From Buttiauxella sp. A111 (GTDB taxonomy: Bacteria; Pseudomonadota; Gammaproteobacteria; Enterobacterales; Enterobacteriaceae): a stretch of 64,000 bases of DNA. How positions within the stretch are numbered: the first letter of the stretch is position 1; every line of letters begins with the position of its first letter. Under the pieces are notes generated by a model. The model saw only the letters and a list, made by a program, of their open reading frames with translations. It did not search any database and was not told the origin of the DNA. Made by a program: the position numbers and the translations under genes. Positions 1 through 8,619 of the stretch are shown in pieces. The stretch is from contig NZ_BJFN01000001.1 in NCBI RefSeq assembly GCF_014189855.1, positions 992,001-1,056,000 of the forward strand. Reading direction: 5' to 3'.

Positions 1-1
1 G

Positions 2-265
2 CAACGTCTGCTGCACGTCAAAAACCCAGCGAATGAGTATTCACAGGGTGAAGACCTGTTTGCTGCAACTCGACGTAATAACTGGGTAGTGGGTGCAGAC
101 AATAACAGCCTTGCGATTACTTTGCCGACCATGACGTTGGTGCTCGATAACAACGGCAACTATCGGATGTACGATTTGAAAGGCGAAACCATCAAAGAAA
201 CCAAGCCACAGCTGGGTTTATTGCTGCAAGTCCTGACCGACGAGAAACGCTTCATCGCCAATTGA
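2..265 (+). CDS. yejM: YejM/PbgA inner-membrane LPS sensor, C-terminal fragment cut by the window edge
   Basis: Only the last 87 codons are present, in frame from base 2 to a TGA stop. The reading ends in LLLQVLTDEKRFIAN, which I recognise as the C terminus of YejM (PbgA/LapC). That protein is an essential inner-membrane protein whose periplasmic alkaline-phosphatase-like domain senses LPS and, with LapB and FtsH, tunes LpxC turnover. The visible part belongs to the periplasmic domain. A tRNA-Pro(GGG) gene follows in the same orientation, as in E. coli (yejM-proL), which supports the call. The membrane domain lies outside the window, so intactness cannot be judged. Confidence 0.88.
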   Translation, partial: QRLLHVKNPANEYSQGEDLFAATRRNNWVVGADNNSLAITLPTMTLVLDNNGNYRMYDLKGETIKETKPQLGLLLQVLTDEKRFIAN

Positions 266-300
266 TTGTTTATTTATGAACCAGTTAGCAACGCATTATC

Positions 301-328
301 TTGCAAACAATGGCAAAATAGGTACTAT
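301..328 (+). promoter_or_regulatory. Predicted sigma-70 promoter of proL
   Basis: A TTGCAA -35 element is followed after 16 bases by a TACTAT -10 element. The -10 ends 11 bases before the mature 5' end of the tRNA. This fits a dedicated tRNA promoter in the short yejM-proL gap. Inferred from motif and spacing only. Confidence 0.55.
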
Positions 329-339
329 TATTTTTCAGT

Positions 340-416
340 CGGCACGTAGCGCAGCCTGGTAGCGCATCGTCATGGGGTGGCGAGGGTCGAGAGTTCAAAT
401 CTCTCCGTGCCGACCA
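340..416 (+). tRNA. proL: tRNA-Pro (anticodon GGG)
   Basis: A 77-base cloverleaf with CGGCACG acceptor strand, encoded CCA end, TTCAAAT T-loop and the anticodon loop ATGGGGT, giving anticodon GGG. It reads CCC and CCU codons. Gene order yejM-proL is conserved with E. coli. The sequence to its right (umuC) is not the usual E. coli neighbour, so this tRNA marks a synteny breakpoint. Confidence 0.96.
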
Positions 417-429
417 AAAATACTTTAGA

Positions 430-457
430 AAGCAGCCTGTTATGGCTGCTTTTTTTA
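430..457 (+). terminator. Intrinsic terminator of proL
   Basis: A hairpin with arms AGCAGCC and GGCTGCT and a six-base loop is followed by seven T residues. It lies 14 bases after the tRNA. It ends five bases before the umuC stop codon, so the convergent umuDC transcript also runs into it. Confidence 0.85.
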
Positions 458-462
458 TATCG

Positions 463-1773
463 CTAATTTTTCGAATGATGAAATTCTCCAGGCATATTCG
501 CCAGCGACCCCACCATCAACAAATCTGAAAAACGGGTGGTATATCGTGGTGACAACATTTCCCTTTTCATCTGCCACGGTTGTTGGATGCCTTGCCCTGC
601 AAAGTAAAGCGTCCCTTTTCCCCTTTTCTTATTAATGCCGTCCATCGCCTGCATTAGCGCCTCACTATTCAGTCGTGGCGAGTTCTCATCAAAGAGATTG
701 AGTTGAGCCACACCCTGGCTAAAAAAGTCGCCGAGCATCACTCCGGCTTTTTGATAGTGGTGCCCATCTCTCCAGATAGCACACAGGCAACGCATTGCAG
801 CGCTGATAATGTCTCGGGAGTCCTGCGTAGGTGTCAGGAGTTTCACCATTGCCTGGTTGCCATAGTAAGGCTCATTCACACAGAAAGGTGATGTTTTGAC
901 GAATACGGAAATATGGCGGCAATACTGATGCTCAGCTCTAAGCTTTTCTGCGGCACGCACCGCGTAGCTGCAAACAGCCTGCCGCATGTTTTCATACTCT
1001 GTAAGACGCTCCCCAAATGAGCGAGAACAGATGATTTCCTGTTTCGTCGGCACAAACTCTTCAAATCCCAGACAAGATTCACCGCGCAGCTCACGCACCG
1101 TGCGTTCGAGCACCACGCTGAAGTGCTTACGTATAAAACGCGTATCAGTATCTGCAAGTTGCAGCGTGGTTTTGATCCCCATCGCATCAAGCTTTTTACT
1201 GATACGCCGACCAATACCCCACACTTCACTCACCGGGAAATAAGCCATCAGCTTGCGTTGTTTTTCGATGTTCGAAAGGTCAACCACACCGCCTGTTTGC
1301 TGCGGCCATTTTTTAGCGGCGTGATTAGCGAGCTTCGCTAACGTTTTGGTTTGTGCTACCCCGACTCCCACCGTTAAATGTGTTCGCAGCAAAAGAGTTG
1401 CGCAAATTTCCCGTCCTAAATCCTCCAGATTGCGGCAATGACGCACACCAGAAAAATCACAGAATGCTTCGTCAATAGAGTACTTCTCAACGCGAGGGCA
1501 TATTTCTTCCAGTGTTGTCATCACGCGGTGCGACATATCGGCGTACAGCTCGTAATTACTGCTGAAAGCGATAACGCCATGATGGCGGAAGAGATCTTTC
1601 TGCTTGAAGTAAGGGCCGCCCATTTTGACCCCACATCTCTTAGCCTCAGCATTGCAGGCGACCACGCATCCATCGTTGTTACTTAAAACGACCACCGGCC
1701 TACCTTTCAGGTCTGGCCTGAAAATGGTTTCGCAGCTGGCGTAAAATGAATTTACATCTACCAGGGCGAACAT
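463..1773 (-). CDS. umuC: UmuC, catalytic subunit of DNA polymerase V
   Basis: This is the Y-family translesion polymerase, which acts with UmuD'2 and RecA-ATP at stalled forks. The N terminus [15 protein letters not shown] holds the metal ligand Asp6, and YSIDE supplies Asp101 and Glu102. The fingers and palm regions are intact, and a QLNLF beta-clamp motif lies near residue 357. It has 436 residues against 422 in E. coli; the extra residues are a C-terminal tail. Its start overlaps the end of umuD by 16 bases, so the pair is translationally coupled. Transcription should come from the LexA-controlled promoter upstream of umuD. The gene looks functional. Confidence 0.96.
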   Translation of the reverse strand: MFALVDVNSFYASCETIFRPDLKGRPVVVLSNNDGCVVACNAEAKRCGVKMGGPYFKQKDLFRHHGVIAFSSNYELYADMSHRVMTTLEEICPRVEKYSIDEAFCDFSGVRHCRNLEDLGREICATLLLRTHLTVGVGVAQTKTLAKLANHAAKKWPQQTGGVVDLSNIEKQRKLMAYFPVSEVWGIGRRISKKLDAMGIKTTLQLADTDTRFIRKHFSVVLERTVRELRGESCLGFEEFVPTKQEIICSRSFGERLTEYENMRQAVCSYAVRAAEKLRAEHQYCRHISVFVKTSPFCVNEPYYGNQAMVKLLTPTQDSRDIISAAMRCLCAIWRDGHHYQKAGVMLGDFFSQGVAQLNLFDENSPRLNSEALMQAMDGINKKRGKGTLYFAGQGIQQPWQMKREMLSPRYTTRFSDLLMVGSLANMPGEFHHSKN

Positions 1774-2135
1774 AACTGGCTCGTCGATTTCACGATGTAA
1801 GTGACCACACCAAATACCTCTAGCGCCTCATCAAGAGCAAGGGATATAGGTTTATAAGCACAATTGAGTGGCTTTAATTGAATGGTGGGTCTGGTTTGCA
1901 ATTGCCTGACGATGAATTCACCGTTAACTGGCGCAATCACAATATCGCCATGCGCTGCTGTTCTGGCACTGTCGACGACCAGTAAATCGCCATGACCAAT
2001 TCCCCCTTCAATCATCGAATCATCAGACGCGCGGACGAAATAGGTCGCGGTGGGATGCTTAACCAACAGTTGATGAAGATCGATGCTTTGCTCTGCATAG
2101 TCCTGAGCCGGTGATGGAAATGCTCCCATATTCAT
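1758..2135 (-). CDS. umuD: UmuD'-like accessory subunit of DNA polymerase V, naturally short
   Basis: 125 residues against 139 for E. coli UmuD. The protein begins [16 protein letters not shown], which aligns with E. coli residues 22 onward, so the N-terminal arm and the Cys24-Gly25 cleavage site are absent. The catalytic serine is kept (RASDDSM, equivalent to Ser60). The position of Lys97 is Arg (GEFIVRQL against GEFTVKKL). A longer start is not available: reading upstream in frame, the LexA box follows and then a TAA at about 2178-2180, with no ATG, GTG or TTG between. An AGGG Shine-Dalgarno sequence sits just before the chosen ATG. The tail is longer than in E. coli and overlaps umuC. Inference: it is made directly in the UmuD' form and needs no RecA-driven self-cleavage. 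Confidence 0.9.
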   Translation of the reverse strand: MNMGAFPSPAQDYAEQSIDLHQLLVKHPTATYFVRASDDSMIEGGIGHGDLLVVDSARTAAHGDIVIAPVNGEFIVRQLQTRPTIQLKPLNCAYKPISLALDEALEVFGVVTYIVKSTSQLCSPW

Positions 2136-2156
2136 GATCCCTGGTTCAATTAATAA

Positions 2157-2172
2157 CTGTACATATATACAG
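2157..2172 (-). promoter_or_regulatory. LexA (SOS) box of umuDC
   Basis: CTGTATATATGTACAG on the minus strand is a full match to the CTG-N10-CAG LexA consensus. It ends 21 bases before the umuD ATG. A TTGATC at about 2193-2198 could be the -35, with a -10 overlapping the box, so LexA would block the promoter directly. The arrangement resembles E. coli umuDC. Confidence 0.92.
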
Positions 2173-2337
2173 TATCGTTAAATAAACATCCCGATCAAGC
2201 CGCTTACAGGAAGATTCTTATAACGATTTGAAGTGGCGGAAAATTTAGTTGGCAGGAATACACATGTTAATGAGTGGAGCTAATCGCGGGTCAAATTTGT
2301 TCTACCGATTCAGCCTTCACCGTTCTATGCTTATCTG

Positions 2338-3618
2338 ATGGAGAAAATAGCTGAACTAAAACGTACCAAGCGCCTTGCGCTTTCCTTACTGTTGATTGCT
2401 GCTGTAACGTTTGTGACCACCCTCTTTTTGCCACCTAACTTCTGGGTTAGCGGCTTAAAAGCGATTGCTGAAGCCGCGATGGTGGGGGCTCTCGCGGACT
2501 GGTTTGCCATTGTGGCGCTGTTTCGTCGCGTACCCATTCCCTTTATTTCTCGCCATACGGCGATTATTCCGCGAAATAAAGACAGGATCGGCGAAAATCT
2601 TGGCATTTTTGTGCAAGAGAAGTTTCTCGATACTCAATCCCTGATTGCCCTGATTCGTCGCCACGAGCCGGCACACATGATTGGCCAATGGTTCAGCAAA
2701 CCCGACAATGCTCAGCGGGTTGGCCAGCATCTACTGCAGGTGATGAGCGCTTTTTTGGATATGACCGACGATGCGCGGATCCAGCGCTTGATCCGCCAGG
2801 CCGTGCATAAGGCCATTGATAAAGTCGATTTGACGCATTCAAGCGCCCTACTGCTGGAAAGTCTGACGAAAAATAACCGCCATCAGGAACTGCTCGATTC
2901 AGTTATCGCCCAAATGATCACGCTGATTAAACGTGAAAACACGCGTGCTTTTATAGCCCGCCAGATTGTGCGTTGGCTGGAAACAGAGCATCCGCGCAAA
3001 GCCAAAATGCTGCCAACAGAGTGGCTGGGGGAACACAGTGCGGAATGGGTTTCCAGTGCGGTAAATTCATTTTTAGATGACGTCAGCCACGACCAGGGGC
3101 ATCAGATCCGGCAGGCGTTTGATCGGGCGACGTTAAAACTCATCGAGAATCTTAAACACTCACCGCAAATGGCTGAAAAAGCTGACAGCATTAAAAATTA
3201 TTTAAAAGAAGATGAGGCATTCAATCGCTATCTGGGTGAACTGTGGGGGGATTTACGGCAATGGCTGAAAACAGACGTTAACTCTGAAGACTCACGCTTG
3301 AAACAGCGTATTGCAGAAGCAGGACTTTGGTTGGGGGAAACGTTGGTTGCTGACAGCGCGTTGCGCGCTTCACTGAATGAGCATCTGGAGCAAGCTGTGC
3401 AAAAAATGGCACCAGAATTCGCCACATTCCTCACTCACCACATTAGCGATACGGTCAAAAGTTGGGATGCACAAGATATGTCGCGGCAAATTGAACTGAA
3501 TATTGGTAAGGATTTACAGTTTATCCGCATTAACGGCACGCTGGTTGGGGGCTCCATCGGGCTGGTGTTGTACCTGCTATCACAGATACCTGCGGCGCTA
3601 CCGTTACTGAATCTATGA
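2338..3618 (+). CDS. yjiN: YjiN, DUF445 family inner-membrane protein
   Basis: 426 residues, the same length as E. coli YjiN. A hydrophobic segment at about residues 12-35 and another at the C terminus (about 400-426) bracket a large charged, helical domain, so the protein should be anchored at both ends with a soluble middle. Highly conserved stretches include [21 protein letters not shown] and [17 protein letters not shown], typical of DUF445. Biochemical function is unknown. No clear Shine-Dalgarno sequence precedes the ATG. It is divergent from umuDC and shares a 200-bp gap with it. In E. coli yjiN is not beside acrZ or umuDC, so the neighbourhood is rearranged. Confidence 0.9.
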   Translation: MEKIAELKRTKRLALSLLLIAAVTFVTTLFLPPNFWVSGLKAIAEAAMVGALADWFAIVALFRRVPIPFISRHTAIIPRNKDRIGENLGIFVQEKFLDTQSLIALIRRHEPAHMIGQWFSKPDNAQRVGQHLLQVMSAFLDMTDDARIQRLIRQAVHKAIDKVDLTHSSALLLESLTKNNRHQELLDSVIAQMITLIKRENTRAFIARQIVRWLETEHPRKAKMLPTEWLGEHSAEWVSSAVNSFLDDVSHDQGHQIRQAFDRATLKLIENLKHSPQMAEKADSIKNYLKEDEAFNRYLGELWGDLRQWLKTDVNSEDSRLKQRIAEAGLWLGETLVADSALRASLNEHLEQAVQKMAPEFATFLTHHISDTVKSWDAQDMSRQIELNIGKDLQFIRINGTLVGGSIGLVLYLLSQIPAALPLLNL

Positions 3619-3665
3619 AGATGAGATGAAACTGGCGGGAATATTCTTGAGAGAAGAATAAAGCA

Positions 3666-3685
3666 ACGCCCGCATAAGCGGGCGT
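3666..3685 (-). terminator. Terminator of acrZ, possibly also serving yjiN
   Basis: A perfect hairpin with arms ACGCCCGC and GCGGGCGT and a four-base loop lies just beyond the acrZ stop. On the minus strand it is followed by TGCTTTATTCTT, a broken T-tract. It sits between the convergent ends of yjiN and acrZ. Confidence 0.75.
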
Positions 3686-3692
3686 CAGGAAA

Positions 3693-3842
3693 TCAATGGT
3701 GTTGTTTCGGTTGGTCGTTATGACCGACTTTTGAGAAGACGTTAAAGACTTCACCCAATCCATAGATAAGACCGAGGATCACCGCCATTACGATTGGCAC
3801 CATGACCACGGCAAACACCAAGCTTTTCAATAACTCTAACAT
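3693..3842 (-). CDS. acrZ: AcrZ, small membrane partner of the AcrAB-TolC efflux pump
   Basis: A 49-residue protein beginning [18 protein letters not shown], nearly identical to E. coli AcrZ. It is one long transmembrane helix with a short polar tail (NDQPKQHH). AcrZ lies along AcrB in the inner membrane and alters export of a subset of drugs. The start is the ATG preceded by GGAGGC; a longer frame upstream has no matching homology. It is divergent from modE, as in E. coli. The modABC genes that flank acrZ in E. coli are not present here. Confidence 0.95.
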   Translation of the reverse strand: MLELLKSLVFAVVMVPIVMAVILGLIYGLGEVFNVFSKVGHNDQPKQHH

Positions 3843-3970
3843 GGATGCCTCCAACAAAAGTGAGAACGAGTATTCTAACGACCTGACAGAAAAACGCACT
3901 CTCCTTTTGTGCGATTTGCCCAACCCCTCGCAATAGGTGAAAATGACTTTTTTACTATTGCGGAGAGGTT

Positions 3971-4762
3971 ATGCAAGCTGAAATTTTACTGACGCTGAAA
4001 CTCCAGCAGCGGCTGTTCGCCGATCCACGTCGTATCGCGCTACTTAAACAAATACAACATACCGGCTCAATTAGCCAGGGCGCAAAACTCGCAGGTATTA
4101 GCTACAAAAGTGCCTGGGATGCCATCAATGAGATGAATCAGCTAAGCGACGAGACCCTGGTTGAGCGAGCGACGGGCGGCAAAGGCGGCGGCGGTGCGGT
4201 GATTACGCGCTATGGCGAACGCCTGATTCAGCTGTATGAATTGCTCGCGCAAATCCAACAAAAAGCTTTCGATGTGCTGCGTGATGACGCACTGCCACTT
4301 GATAGCCTGCTCGCCGCTATCTCCCGTTTTTCACTGCAAACGAGCGCCCGTAACCAGCTTTTCGGCACGGTTCTGCATCGCGATAGCGAACAAGTACAAC
4401 AGCACGTTGATATTCTACTGGCTGATGGCACCACACGTCTGCGGGCAGCGATTACACGCCAAAGTGCCGAACGTCTGGGGCTAAGCGAAGGCAAAGAAGT
4501 ACTGGTGTTAATTAAAGCGCCATGGGTGGAAATTACCACTGACGCCCAACGCGCCAGCGGCGCAGACAACCAGCTCACCGGCACTATCACCAATATTCAA
4601 CAAGATGCCGAACAAAGTGAAGTTCTGGTGCAACTGCCTGACGGACAAACGCTGTGTGCAACGGTTCCTAATCACGTGGTAGAAACCCAGAAACTGGTAG
4701 AAGGTTCTGAAGCCATAGCATTTTTTAATGCCGATCGTGTGATTATCGCCACTCTGTGCTAA
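3971..4762 (+). CDS. modE: ModE, molybdate-responsive transcription regulator
   Basis: 263 residues. The N-terminal winged helix-turn-helix (about 1-110) contains IQHTGSISQGAKLAGISYKSAW and the glycine-rich GGKGGGGAVIT wing. Two C-terminal Mop-type molybdate-binding domains follow (about 125-190 and 195-263), with SARNQLFGTV and NQLTGTITNI as their opening strands. Molybdate-bound ModE represses the modABC transporter and activates molybdoenzyme genes. Here the transporter is not adjacent, although the modE-modF pair is kept. A GGAGAGG sequence precedes the ATG. Confidence 0.96.
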   Translation: MQAEILLTLKLQQRLFADPRRIALLKQIQHTGSISQGAKLAGISYKSAWDAINEMNQLSDETLVERATGGKGGGGAVITRYGERLIQLYELLAQIQQKAFDVLRDDALPLDSLLAAISRFSLQTSARNQLFGTVLHRDSEQVQQHVDILLADGTTRLRAAITRQSAERLGLSEGKEVLVLIKAPWVEITTDAQRASGADNQLTGTITNIQQDAEQSEVLVQLPDGQTLCATVPNHVVETQKLVEGSEAIAFFNADRVIIATLC

Positions 4763-4838
4763 ATCCGTCCGGTGAATTGACAACGAAGTGTGCAATCCGT
4801 AAATCTGAAACTTATCACTGCAAAACATGGGATAAAAC

Positions 4839-6320
4839 ATGTCTGTGTTGCACATCTCGCAAGGTATATTTCACCTAAGCGACATCCGAACTCTAAACCT
4901 CAATGATTTAACCATTAACGCCGGTGAAAGCTGGGCGTTTGTGGGTGTGAACGGCAGCGGAAAATCCGCGCTTGCCCGCGCACTCGCAGGATCTCTACCT
5001 CTGCAAAAAGGTGAGCGCCAATGCACGTTTACACGCGTTGCCCACCTTTCATTTGAGCAACTGCAAAAGTTGGTCAGTGATGAATGGCAGCGTAATAACA
5101 CCGATTTATTGAGCCCTGACGAAGACGATACCGGCCGTACCACAGCGGAAATCATTCAGGAAGAAGTCAAAGATACAGCCCGCTGTCAGCAATTAGCTGA
5201 GCTTTTTGGTATCACACCCTTATTAACCCGCCGCTTTAAATACCTTTCAACAGGTGAAACTCGCAAAGCGCTGCTCTGTCAGGCGCTTATGCCACAGCCT
5301 GATTTGCTCATTTTTGATGAGCCGTTTGACGGGTTGGATGTGAAATCTCGTGAGCAACTCGCCAGGTTATTGGGCGAGCTGAGCATGCAGGGTTACACCG
5401 TGATATTGGTGCTTAACCGCTTCGATGAAATTCCGGACTTTGTACAACACGCAGGCGTGCTGGCCGATTGCGCGCTGATTGAAGTTGGTGAGAAACAAAC
5501 ATTGCTCGATCAGGCGCTGATTGCACAACTGGCTCACAGCGAAAAACTGGCGGGCGTGGCGCTGCCTGAAGCAGACGACCCAAGTGCGCGCTATACACTT
5601 CCAGAAAACCAGCCGCGTATCATTCTGCGTGATGGTGTCGTGGAATATAACGACCGCCCTATTCTGCATAAGCTCTCCTGGACGGTAAATCCCGGCGAGC
5701 ACTGGCAAATCGTGGGTCCAAACGGCGCAGGTAAATCGACATTACTCAGTCTGGTTACTGGCGATCATCCGCAAGGCTATAGCAACGATCTGACGCTATT
5801 TGGCCGTCGTCGTGGCAGCGGCGAAACCATTTGGGATATCAAAAAGCATATCGGTTACGTGAGCAGTAATTTGCATCTGGATTACCGCGTCAGCACCACG
5901 GTACGAAATGTGGTTCTTTCCGGCTATTTTGACTCGATTGGGATTTATCAGGCCGTATCTGACCGCCAGCAAAAACTGGCTCGCCAATGGCTGAACATGC
6001 TCGGTATGGACAACGCCATCGCCGATGCGCCGTTCCATAGCCTTTCATGGGGCCAACAACGTCTCGCGCTTATTGCACGTGCATTGGTTAAACACCCAAC
6101 CCTGCTGATTCTGGATGAACCGCTGCAAGGTCTGGATCCGTTGAATCGCCAGCTAGTACGCCGCTTCATTGATATTTTGATTGGTGAAGGAGAAACCCAG
6201 TTACTGTTTGTCTCTCACCATGCTGAAGATGCGCCGGAGTGCATCACTAAACGACTGACCTTCGTCGCCGATGGCGAGATGTACCGCTATCAGATTGAAG
6301 ACGTGTCGCCTGCACGATAA
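4839..6320 (+). CDS. modF: ModF, cytosolic double ABC ATPase
   Basis: 493 residues with two ABC modules and no membrane segments. The first has Walker A GVNGSGKS (36-43), signature LSTGETRKALL and Walker B LLIFDEPFDGLD. The second has GPNGAGKST, LSWGQQRLALI and LLILDEPLQGLD. It matches E. coli ModF (PhrA). It lies 76 bases after modE and is probably co-transcribed with it. The precise role is unsettled; it is linked to molybdate homeostasis by its operon and by ModE. Confidence 0.93.
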   Translation: MSVLHISQGIFHLSDIRTLNLNDLTINAGESWAFVGVNGSGKSALARALAGSLPLQKGERQCTFTRVAHLSFEQLQKLVSDEWQRNNTDLLSPDEDDTGRTTAEIIQEEVKDTARCQQLAELFGITPLLTRRFKYLSTGETRKALLCQALMPQPDLLIFDEPFDGLDVKSREQLARLLGELSMQGYTVILVLNRFDEIPDFVQHAGVLADCALIEVGEKQTLLDQALIAQLAHSEKLAGVALPEADDPSARYTLPENQPRIILRDGVVEYNDRPILHKLSWTVNPGEHWQIVGPNGAGKSTLLSLVTGDHPQGYSNDLTLFGRRRGSGETIWDIKKHIGYVSSNLHLDYRVSTTVRNVVLSGYFDSIGIYQAVSDRQQKLARQWLNMLGMDNAIADAPFHSLSWGQQRLALIARALVKHPTLLILDEPLQGLDPLNRQLVRRFIDILIGEGETQLLFVSHHAEDAPECITKRLTFVADGEMYRYQIEDVSPAR

Positions 6321-6336
6321 CACCCCTTCCTTACAA

Positions 6337-6363
6337 GGCGGAGAGCGGTTTCGCTTATCCGCC
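6337..6363. repeat. REP-like extragenic palindrome after modF
   Basis: GGCGGA and TCCGCC arms enclose a GCG/CGC inner stem. The stem-loop resembles enterobacterial REP units (GGCGGA...CGCTTATCCGCC). It lies in the modF-galE gap and may stabilise or end the modF transcript. Confidence 0.6.
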
Positions 6364-6449
6364 CTAATTTCAGACAACCCGCAGCATCATGGTAGTGACT
6401 CTTTGTTTTATAATCATTTTCTCCGAAGGGGATTGTGTTTAAAACATTA

Positions 6450-6465
6450 GTGTAAGCGATTCCAC
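6450..6465 (+). promoter_or_regulatory. External gal operator OE (GalR/GalS)
   Basis: GTGTAAGCGATTCCAC differs at one base from the E. coli OE sequence GTGTAAACGATTCCAC. It is placed upstream of the CRP site, as in E. coli. Confidence 0.92.
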
Positions 6466-6466
6466 T

Positions 6467-6511
6467 AATTTAGCACATGTCACACTTTTGACATCTCTGT
6501 TATGCTATGTT
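6467..6511 (+). promoter_or_regulatory. gal CRP site and overlapping P1/P2 promoters
   Basis: The CRP region CATGTCACAC is conserved. It is followed by the overlapping -10 hexamers TATGCTA (P2) and TATGTT (P1), five bases apart. The layout copies the E. coli gal promoter, in which cAMP-CRP favours P1 over P2. Confidence 0.82.
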
Positions 6512-6543
6512 TATTACATACCATACGCGTAATGGAGCGAAAA

Positions 6544-7560
6544 ATGAGAGTATTGGTAACAGGTGGTAGCGGTTACATTGGCAGTCATACCTGCGTGCAA
6601 CTGCTACAAAATGGCCACGATGTCGTCATTCTGGATAATTTGTGCAACAGCAAGCGTAGCGTTCTGCCAGTGATTGAACGTCTGGGTGGTAAGCATCCTC
6701 TGTTCATCGATGGCGATATTCGCGATGAAGCGCTGCTGGCTGAAATTTTCCACGATCACCAGATTGATGCCGTTATTCATTTTGCCGGGCTGAAAGCCGT
6801 TGGCGAATCGGTTAGCAAACCGCTGGAATACTACGACAACAACGTGACCGGCACATTGCGTCTGATTTCTGCCATGCGCGCAGCCAATGTCACCAACTTC
6901 ATCTTCAGCTCTTCCGCCACGGTTTATGGCGATCAACCACAAATCCCTTACGTTGAAAGCTTCCCAACCGGCACACCTGCAAGCCCTTATGGCCGCAGTA
7001 AGTTAATGGTTGAACAGATTCTGGCTGACCTGCAAAAAGCCCAGCCGAACTGGAGCGTGGCCCTGCTGCGTTACTTCAACCCGGTGGGTGCGCATCCATC
7101 AGGGGATATGGGGGAAGATCCGCAAGGCATTCCAAACAACCTGATGCCTTACATCGCGCAGGTTGCCGTTGGGCGTCGTGATTCACTGGCCGTCTTTGGT
7201 AACGATTATCCAACCGAAGACGGTACCGGCGTGCGCGACTATATTCACGTGATGGATCTCGCCGATGGCCACGTTGCAGCAATGCAAACGCTGCAAGGTA
7301 AACCAGGCGTGCATATTTACAACCTCGGCGCCGGTATCGGCAGCAGCGTGCTGGACGTGATCAACGCCTTCAGCACCGCTTGCGGTAAACCGGTGAATTA
7401 TCACTTCGCGCCGCGTCGTGATGGTGACCTTCCCGCTTATTGGGCTGATGCCACCAAAGCCGATCAAGAACTTAACTGGCGTGTCAGCCGGACTCTGCAA
7501 GAAATGGCAGATGATACCTGGCGCTGGCAGTCTCGCCATCCTCAAGGTTATCCAGACTAA
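6544..7560 (+). CDS. galE: GalE, UDP-glucose 4-epimerase
   Basis: 338 residues, equal to E. coli GalE, starting MRVLVTGGSGYIGSH. The Rossmann motif GGSGYIG binds NAD. Ser124 (SSSATVYGD) and the Tyr149/Lys153 pair (SPYGRSKL) form the active site. The enzyme interconverts UDP-galactose and UDP-glucose in the Leloir pathway and supplies UDP-galactose for LPS. The ATG after GGAGCGAAAA is used; an earlier in-frame ATG lies between the promoter and the RBS and has no homology. It is the first gene of galETKM and carries the internal operator within its first codons. Confidence 0.98.
   Translation: MRVLVTGGSGYIGSHTCVQLLQNGHDVVILDNLCNSKRSVLPVIERLGGKHPLFIDGDIRDEALLAEIFHDHQIDAVIHFAGLKAVGESVSKPLEYYDNNVTGTLRLISAMRAANVTNFIFSSSATVYGDQPQIPYVESFPTGTPASPYGRSKLMVEQILADLQKAQPNWSVALLRYFNPVGAHPSGDMGEDPQGIPNNLMPYIAQVAVGRRDSLAVFGNDYPTEDGTGVRDYIHVMDLADGHVAAMQTLQGKPGVHIYNLGAGIGSSVLDVINAFSTACGKPVNYHFAPRRDGDLPAYWADATKADQELNWRVSRTLQEMADDTWRWQSRHPQGYPD
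6563..6578 (+). promoter_or_regulatory. Internal gal operator OI
   Basis: GTGGTAGCGGTTACAT inside the start of galE matches the E. coli OI operator. Together with OE, 113 bp upstream, it should support GalR-HU repression looping. Confidence 0.88.
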
Positions 7561-7569
7561 GGAAATGTG

Positions 7570-8616
7570 ATGGAGCAGTTTAACCCGGTGGATCATCCAC
7601 ATCGCCGCTATAACCCACTGACCGGACAATGGATTCTGGTGTCCCCGCATCGCGCTAAGCGCCCATGGCAAGGGGCGCAGGAAACGCCATCAAATGAAAC
7701 ATTACCCGATCACGATCCGGATTGTTTCTTGTGTCCTGGCAATACGCGTGTCACCGGCGATAAAAATCCGCAATATACCGGCACATTTGTTTTTACTAAT
7801 GATTTTGCTGCATTGATGACGGATACCCCCGATGCACCAGAAAGCAGCGATCCGCTATTACGTTGTGAAAGCGCACGCGGCACCAGCCGGGTTATCTGTT
7901 TCTCACCAGATCACAGTAAAACATTGCCACAGCTTTCAGTGACTGCGCTGGAAGAAGTGGTAAAAACCTGGCAAGAACAGACAGCGGATTTAGGAAAAAC
8001 CTATCCGTGGGTACAGGTTTTTGAGAATAAGGGTGCGGCTATGGGCTGCTCCAACCCGCATCCCCACGGCCAGGTTTGGGCAAACAGCTTCCTGCCAAAT
8101 GAAGTGGCGCGTGAAGATGTGTTGCAACGCGAATACTTTGCCAAAAATGGCTCGCCGATGCTGGTCGATTACGCGCAGCGCGAGTTGAAAGACGGTAGCC
8201 GTACGGTGGTCGAAACGGAACACTGGATTGCCGTGGTGCCTTATTGGGCCGCCTGGCCGTTCGAAACCTTGCTGTTACCAAAAACGCATATCCTGCGCAT
8301 CACCGACTTAAGTGCCGAACAAAGCAGTGATTTAGCGCTCGCGCTGAAAAAACTGACCAGCCGTTACGACAACCTTTTCCAGTGCTCATTCCCCTATTCC
8401 ATGGGCTGGCACGGCGCTCCGTTTAACGACGAGGAAAATGGCCACTGGCAGTTGCATGCTCACTTCTATCCACCGCTGCTGCGTAGCGCAACAGTGCGTA
8501 AATTTATGGTCGGCTACGAAATGCTGGCTGAAACCCAACGTGATTTAACCGCAGAGCAAGCCGCAGAACGCTTGCGTGCCGTTTCCGATATCCACTTTCG
8601 CCAATCCGGAGAATAA
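7570..8616 (+). CDS. galT: GalT, galactose-1-phosphate uridylyltransferase
   Basis: 348 residues. The NPHPHGQ motif carries the nucleophilic His of the His-X-His pair (about 164-166). CFLCPGN provides Cys zinc ligands near residues 52-55. It transfers UMP between UDP-glucose and galactose-1-phosphate. The ATG at 7570 is preferred over the GTG one codon earlier: it gives the E. coli length and a usual distance from the GGAA Shine-Dalgarno. It begins nine bases after galE ends. Confidence 0.97.
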   Translation: MEQFNPVDHPHRRYNPLTGQWILVSPHRAKRPWQGAQETPSNETLPDHDPDCFLCPGNTRVTGDKNPQYTGTFVFTNDFAALMTDTPDAPESSDPLLRCESARGTSRVICFSPDHSKTLPQLSVTALEEVVKTWQEQTADLGKTYPWVQVFENKGAAMGCSNPHPHGQVWANSFLPNEVAREDVLQREYFAKNGSPMLVDYAQRELKDGSRTVVETEHWIAVVPYWAAWPFETLLLPKTHILRITDLSAEQSSDLALALKKLTSRYDNLFQCSFPYSMGWHGAPFNDEENGHWQLHAHFYPPLLRSATVRKFMVGYEMLAETQRDLTAEQAAERLRAVSDIHFRQSGE

Positions 8617-8619
8617 AAA

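Noticed and set aside
463-2135. umuDC considered as part of a prophage or integrative element beside the tRNA
   Set aside because: No integrase, no repeat of the tRNA 3' end and no phage genes are present. UmuC is very close to the chromosomal enterobacterial protein.
6502-6543. Longer start for galE
   Set aside because: The extension overlaps the gal -10 elements, and the product would not match GalE; the ATG after GGAGCG gives the exact family N terminus.
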